From: Geosiphon pyriformis
Taxonomy: Eukaryota; Glomeromycota; Glomeromycetes; Archaeosporales; Geosiphonaceae
Reading direction: 5' to 3'
Length of the DNA: 64,000 bases
Assembly: GCA_016748015.1 (NCBI GenBank)
Contig: JAAOMT010000690.1
Coordinates: forward strand, 295,039-359,038
Under the pieces are notes generated by a model. It was not told the origin of the DNA and did no database searches. It was given only the letters and a program-made list of their open reading frames with translations. Shown here piece by piece: positions 59,492 to 64,000 of the stretch. Within the stretch, counting starts at the first letter, position 1, and every line of letters starts with the position of its first letter. Position numbers and translations under genes: made by a program.

Positions 59492-60053
59492 ATGTCCAAT
59501 AGCCCCCTTCATAATCGTTCTGAACTTCAAGAACGTTTCCGAAAAAGAGTTGAACGAGGCACCGGTACTACAAGACCAACTCCAACAAAGTTTAATGAAT
59601 TACCATCCCATCTTCGACAAGCTCTTCCTGAAAATTATACATATATAATTAAATCGTATAAAGAGTTAGAGGTTGAACCAGTCCAAGGGGCTCCAACCGC
59701 TGCTTTTGATTCCACGTTTTACATAAATATTTCATCTGCTGAAGCAATCGAAGAATGGCGAAGTGCTTTCCACGAAAAAACTGGAACCATATTTCGAATT
59801 ACGAGGGCCGATAAAGTGAAAGGAATAAAAGTGATTTATCATAAAGATTTTCATTGTCGCCATGCTGATATTGCCGCTATAAAGTATATGCAAAAAACTT
59901 ATGCTCAAAAAACTGGTCAACGTAGAAGTCGAAATACGAATTGTCAATGTTTAGCGAAAATTCGACTTGAAAAAGCTCGACTTCAACTTTCCCACCCTTG
60001 TGAAATTCATTTGGTTTATAATCATAATCATCCGCTAGAAGGTTTTCCAACTC

Positions 60054-60088
<35 letters not shown>

Positions 60089-61417
60089 ATCCAATCAGTA
60101 CAGCAGCATGTTATTGCAGCAGATATTGTTGGTTCTTCACCTGCTCCAATTTTTCAACATTCAACTTCGCCTCTGATTCAACAAGCACAATTTTATGATT
60201 CACCATCCCCTCTTCATCAATCTCCTGCACTGATTCATCATTTATCTTCTCCACTTATTGCATCTCCGAGTGAGTCATCGACAGATACCGCGGCCTCCTT
60301 TAGTACCCACAGCAGTCCTGGATACCTGCCTGATCTTCATGAACTTGACTATCCTCAACCAAGTATGCAAAATCAGAACATCCTCATTCAAGATAATTCT
60401 GTTGTTATTCCCAGTGACATTATTTCTTCAGATGAAAATAACATTATTACTAGTCTTCATAGTCGAAATAATGATACTGAAAATGCTGTTGTAATTTCTT
60501 CTTCATCCTTACCTTCCATTTCAATTGCTCAAGATCATCAACAACAAAACACTAATTTATCAATTTTACCTTCTTCCTCCCCCTCCTCTTCACCACACCA
60601 ATCTCCTCCACCGAAATCACAATTTCACCCAACTTGTTTACAACGTTCACCTTCCAATTCTTCAATCATTTCTTCTCACGCTTATTCTGACAATAACAAC
60701 ACTATCAATCAAAATTCAAATGCTTCACCACTTTTAGCAGATTTTCATGAATTTGTCAAAGAAGCTCAAATTGATATTGTTGATGGAGATATGGAATATT
60801 GTGAAGGATTAAGGAGATTTGTGAATTTTCATCGAAAAGCAAGAAGAACGAGCCTTGCCCATGCCACTGAATTTTTAAAACAATTTGATTGGCAGGTTTA
60901 TACAGATGGCATGACAACCGATCCCCTTCAATTTGCAATTTATAATGATAATAGTCATCGTCATCATCATCATCATCATCAACAACAAATTGAATCGCAA
61001 CAACATTCATATAATCAGCAACACCTTCCACAAATAATCTCCGCATATCAGCACACGAGAACTCCCATTCATTTGATGAACACACAACATCAAGCATACA
61101 ACCAGCAGCAAGAACAGATACCACAATCTTATGAGCAACAATATCATCATGATCAATCACAAATGTTTCAAAATCATATTCCCCCGAGAACCTCTACCAC
61201 ATCGGACATGGTCAACTCTCGAAAACGAAGCGCTGATGAATTAATAGGCGAAACAATTGAATCTAACGATGAAATGCGTAAAAGATTTCGAAATCCTGTA
61301 CAAAAACGAGTTGCCATGGTCAGGGAAATGTCCCAAATCCCAAATAGACAAATTCAAAGGCTAGGTGATGTTGTAAATGACCATCACCATCAATTAGTCA
61401 TGCAGAGTCAATTGTAG
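59492..61417 (+). CDS. FAR1/FLYWCH-type zinc-binding protein with low-complexity tail
   Basis: Single exon, 641 residues. Residues 70-185 form a compact domain with the ligand pattern of the WRKY-GCM1/FAR1/FLYWCH group: Cys122 (with His121/His124), Cys151-x-Cys153, and His178-x-His180 in a YNHNHP ending. These domains bind DNA and are common in, or derived from, Mutator-like transposases; no transposase core follows, so this may be a domesticated regulator. From 187 on it is low complexity: a Ser run of about 11 encoded by TCA repeats, Ser/Pro/Gln/His-rich stretches, and a His7-Gln3 tract near 490. A short conserved-looking helical patch (YCEGLRRFVNFHRKARRTS) sits near 430-450. Basic clusters SRKRS and MRKRFRNP near 570-600 suggest nuclear import. 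Confidence 0.75.
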
Positions 61418-62929
61418 ATAATCAAAAAACCAGCATCAATTTTCTTTTTGAGGGATTTTGAAATTAGAGTTTCGCAATTGTAGATTATTCAAATTATATA
61501 TAACAAGACAGAAAAGACTTTTTTTTCTAGAGCAGAGCTCTAGAAACATTGGCAAGATTGATAAAAATTTTATCTTTTACGCCACAAAATTTTTACTGGA
61601 AAGTTGATTAATAACTTTGCTAGTATGTAAATATTTTTATTTTAAAAAAAAATTTCACTTAGTATATACTTTCTCAACACAAATTTTCAATATTTTTTTG
61701 TATCTATTGTTTTTTTTTTCTTTAACCCTTAAAGAGTGTCAATATTTAAACTTGTGCGCACCAAAATGTTTTAATTCAAAAAAAAATTCGTCCAATAAAA
61801 TCGAAGTTTTAAAAAATACTTGAAGACTGCCTGAAAGGAAGTGAACTAATAATGCATGTACATCACAGATGCATTAAAATTTTGCCTAAAAACTACTTCT
61901 CATTTCTGGAAAACAATAGCAGCATATTAATGTTTGTAACTTTGTTTTCCATTTTAAGGTTAGAATGTGTCGGTAATACCACATTACCAAACATAATATG
62001 TTTAAAATGGTGTCAATTGCAATCATAGGCCAAATTCTTAAATAGGCTTTTAAAATTATGACTTTGGTAAACATATGATGATCATGAAAAGGCGCGAAAG
62101 AACCCGATAATTCCCTTTGTGTTCGTAATCTATTTTTATATCAATTGACAAAAACAACCAAACAATCAACAAATAAAAAATGATCACAATATGATTGATT
62201 AAAAATAGATTTAAAGATGTTTCTTTAATGCGGATATGGTCTGGATGTCTGACGTTTTGTCGAATTTTTAGAGTTTTTGGAAATGAAAAAGTATCGCAGC
62301 TAGAATTTTCGAGATTTATCTTCAGGGTTTGTAACAAGCACACCTCAATGATAAGGAGATTTCCCGAATACGAAATCTTTTTTTTCACCGTCAAGACTGT
62401 TTTGACTCACGTTACTTAATTTATCAAAAAATTATATATGCTATCATATTGCGTCAAAATGAAAGAGATTTTATTTACCCGAAAAAAGTATCCTTCACTT
62501 TAGGCCTCTGGTTTTCACAATTCTCTGCCAATGAGAAACCATGTAACGCTCTTTTTTTAGGAAACCTATATCCGGTGAAAAACAGATCGAGAAAAAATAA
62601 TAGATATAGGACAATCCTTAATATATAAAAATAGAATTTGAACATGTAATGTCCAAAGGAAGTTAAATTGTGAATTGTTTTTAGAGTTTAAATTTTTCTG
62701 GCAAGATTTTTTTATTTGAATTTCAAAATTCGCAACTTTCAAAATTGTCACATTGATTGAATTAGTAGTGGTTCAACATAAAGATAATGATGAAAATTAT
62801 TAGTCAAATTTATGCCAAAATAAAACTGGTGGCTTCTTATGGATGTTTACACTAGTGATATTCTCTTTATAGTGTTTGGGATTGTAAAAATCTGTCTAAG
62901 GTGCTATTTGGCCAAGATTGTTCTTCAAG
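61418..62929. other. Intergenic region
   Basis: Downstream of the zinc-binding protein. Opposed open frames at 62056-62394 (minus, no ATG) and 62195-62419 (plus) overlap and neither has support. Confidence 0.55.
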
Positions 62930-63400
62930 TAAGAAATGGGTAAAGGCAAATCTCGCCAAGCCCATCCATCGCTTCAATGCTTCTGAGGGTGGTTTGTATA
63001 CATCCTGACTAGTAACGTGCGGTTAAGGATACCTTCCGTCTTCTGGCGTTCGTCACGGCTTTCCCTTGCATTTTTTTGTTCCTGCGTTCTCTTCAGTAGC
63101 GAGAAGCTCTCCTTCCCTGCATGCAGCAGATGAAGACTGTGTTGACGTCAAGAATATCCTGGAAGAGCTTGCGCCCGTCAGAGGTCGCATCGTCGAAGAA
63201 GACCATGAGTTTTGCAGAATGGAGGGAGAGGATATATTGTAGGGGGCCAAAGGCAAATAGGCAGAGCCAATCACAGTGAGTAAGGGTAACGCACCGTGGT
63301 TTGATCGTTCCAGTAGGGTCTTAAGCCACTTGAAGTTGACATCAGAGCCAATATTCCTGATGAGCCCATATGTTGGGAAATCCAACAAATATTTTTATTT
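62930..63400. other. GC-rich island, possible decayed coding sequence
   Basis: Near-balanced base composition in an otherwise AT-rich window. The minus strand reads protein-like in pieces of different frames: IGSDVNFKWLKTLLERSNHG in one, LMVFFDDATSDGRKLFQDIL in another, then RTQEQKNARESRDERQKTEG. One frame is open for 111 codons (63388-63053) but lacks a clear ATG. This pattern fits a gene or element fragment with frameshifts and a foreign or older codon usage. The family is not recognised. Confidence 0.45.
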
Positions 63401-63510
63401 GCTATCAATAAAAAACTAATCAGGTTCAAAATCGCGAAATTAAATACCCAACCTTTTTCCTCTTTCCTGAACTAACTTCGCAAACTGCTACCAAAAAAGG
63501 TTAGCTCTAG

Positions 63511-64000
63511 GCCCGTGTCTCTAGTGCAAAACAAAAAAAGGATATTTCTCAAAAAACTCCTTCGCTTGATTTTACTCTCGATCATTCGAAGTTTTTAGAT
63601 TCTGCTTGCTATATAGTTTTGAATTTTTTTCCCGAATGGGAACGGAAAGATATGAAGCTGGTAGAGAAGAAAGGAGGGCTTACTAATAAACGTAATAGAA
63701 ATACGATTTGTGAAGTTTTAAGATATTTTATTGATGAAAATTCTATATTGATTCAATAGTCGTCATTTGTGAAAACATTCAAAAAAAGTCAAAAATCTTG
63801 GTGCGTGTTTTTGGTAAAAATTCCGAGTTACTAATTGATCGTGAACAAGAACTAAGGGTAAGCTTTCTACCTGGAAAGCACGGTTTTTTCTTTGATCATA
63901 TCTCACCTTACTTGACCATAATAGACATTATTGAGCCTCTCGAAATTAGGATTATCACCACCCGTGTATGGAAGATTTCAAAACGGAATAGTCTATGGAT
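63511..64000 (+). CDS. Choline/ethanolamine kinase, 5' part (cut by window end)
   Basis: Three exons are visible: 63511-63691, 63760-63857 and 63925-64000, joined in frame over 68- and 67-nt introns. The translation shows the family's N-lobe in order: FFPEWERKDMKLVEKKGGLTNK (glycine-rich GGLTN loop), then ILVRVFGKNSELLIDREQEL (the conserved VRVYGKNTELLIDRExE block with the ATP-contacting Arg and the helix Glu), then LGLSPPVYGRFQNGIVYG. It phosphorylates choline or ethanolamine with ATP, the first step of the Kennedy pathway to phosphatidylcholine and phosphatidylethanolamine. The Brenner and catalytic motifs lie beyond the window. The first exon has no ATG and follows an acceptor (CTCTAG), so an upstream start exon is expected. 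Which of the two substrates is preferred cannot be decided. Confidence 0.9.

Noticed and set aside
60756-61160. 134-codon minus-strand frame with a poly-Asp tract
   Set aside because: Antisense shadow of the His/Gln-rich tail of the zinc-binding protein gene.
1-64000. tRNA, rRNA genes and CRISPR arrays
   Set aside because: No tRNA T-arm consensus (GGTTCRANNCC) with a matching acceptor stem, no rRNA-like GC-rich block, and no regularly spaced identical repeats were found by eye.

Overview
This 64 kb window is very AT-rich eukaryotic DNA with compact, intron-rich genes. Introns run about 50-90 nt with GT..AG ends, and microexons of 15-23 nt occur. The gene content is fungal: a short Zn2Cys6 regulator, an alternative (type II) mitochondrial NADH dehydrogenase, free-standing Sel1-repeat proteins, and a family of LaeA/UMTA-like SAM methyltransferases. 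AT-richness, many small introns, Sel1 proteins and this methyltransferase family together fit an early-diverging fungus, most likely an arbuscular mycorrhizal fungus (Glomeromycotina). That placement is inference. All exon chains were built by hand from reading frame, splice consensus and family similarity.

Layout. 1-13.5 kb is AT-rich desert with a 12-bp minisatellite (1657-1788), a GC-rich perfect hairpin (9335-9359) and one tiny spliced reading frame (11568-11832). 13.5-19.4 kb holds an unrecognised + strand gene candidate, a secreted GDSL/SGNH esterase and an unknown two-exon gene. 20.2-34.5 kb holds a carbonyl reductase-like SDR, three methyltransferase paralogues (22137-23533 -, 30916-32249 +, 33106-34428 -) with a possible relic of a fourth N-terminus (28939-28989), and two very small spliced genes. 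35.8-52.2 kb holds an F-box-like protein, three Sel1-repeat proteins (all on the minus strand), a Zn2Cys6 protein, the 16-exon NADH dehydrogenase and a decayed Tc1/mariner transposase. 53-64 kb is mostly AT-rich intergenic DNA with microsatellites, followed by a low-complexity zinc-binding protein, a GC-rich island of unknown origin and the 5' part of a choline/ethanolamine kinase gene cut by the window end.

The genes do not form one pathway. The most distinctive signal is the methyltransferase family. All three copies, and the relic, start with an N-myristoylation-type MGxxxS sequence. Exon lengths 134/338/149 nt recur between copies. SAM-binding motif I is intact only in the + strand copy; it is altered in 22137-23533 and largely lost in 33106-34428, which suggests one active enzyme and one or two pseudo-enzymes. 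Several small spliced reading frames seen here would be missed by single-ORF annotation.
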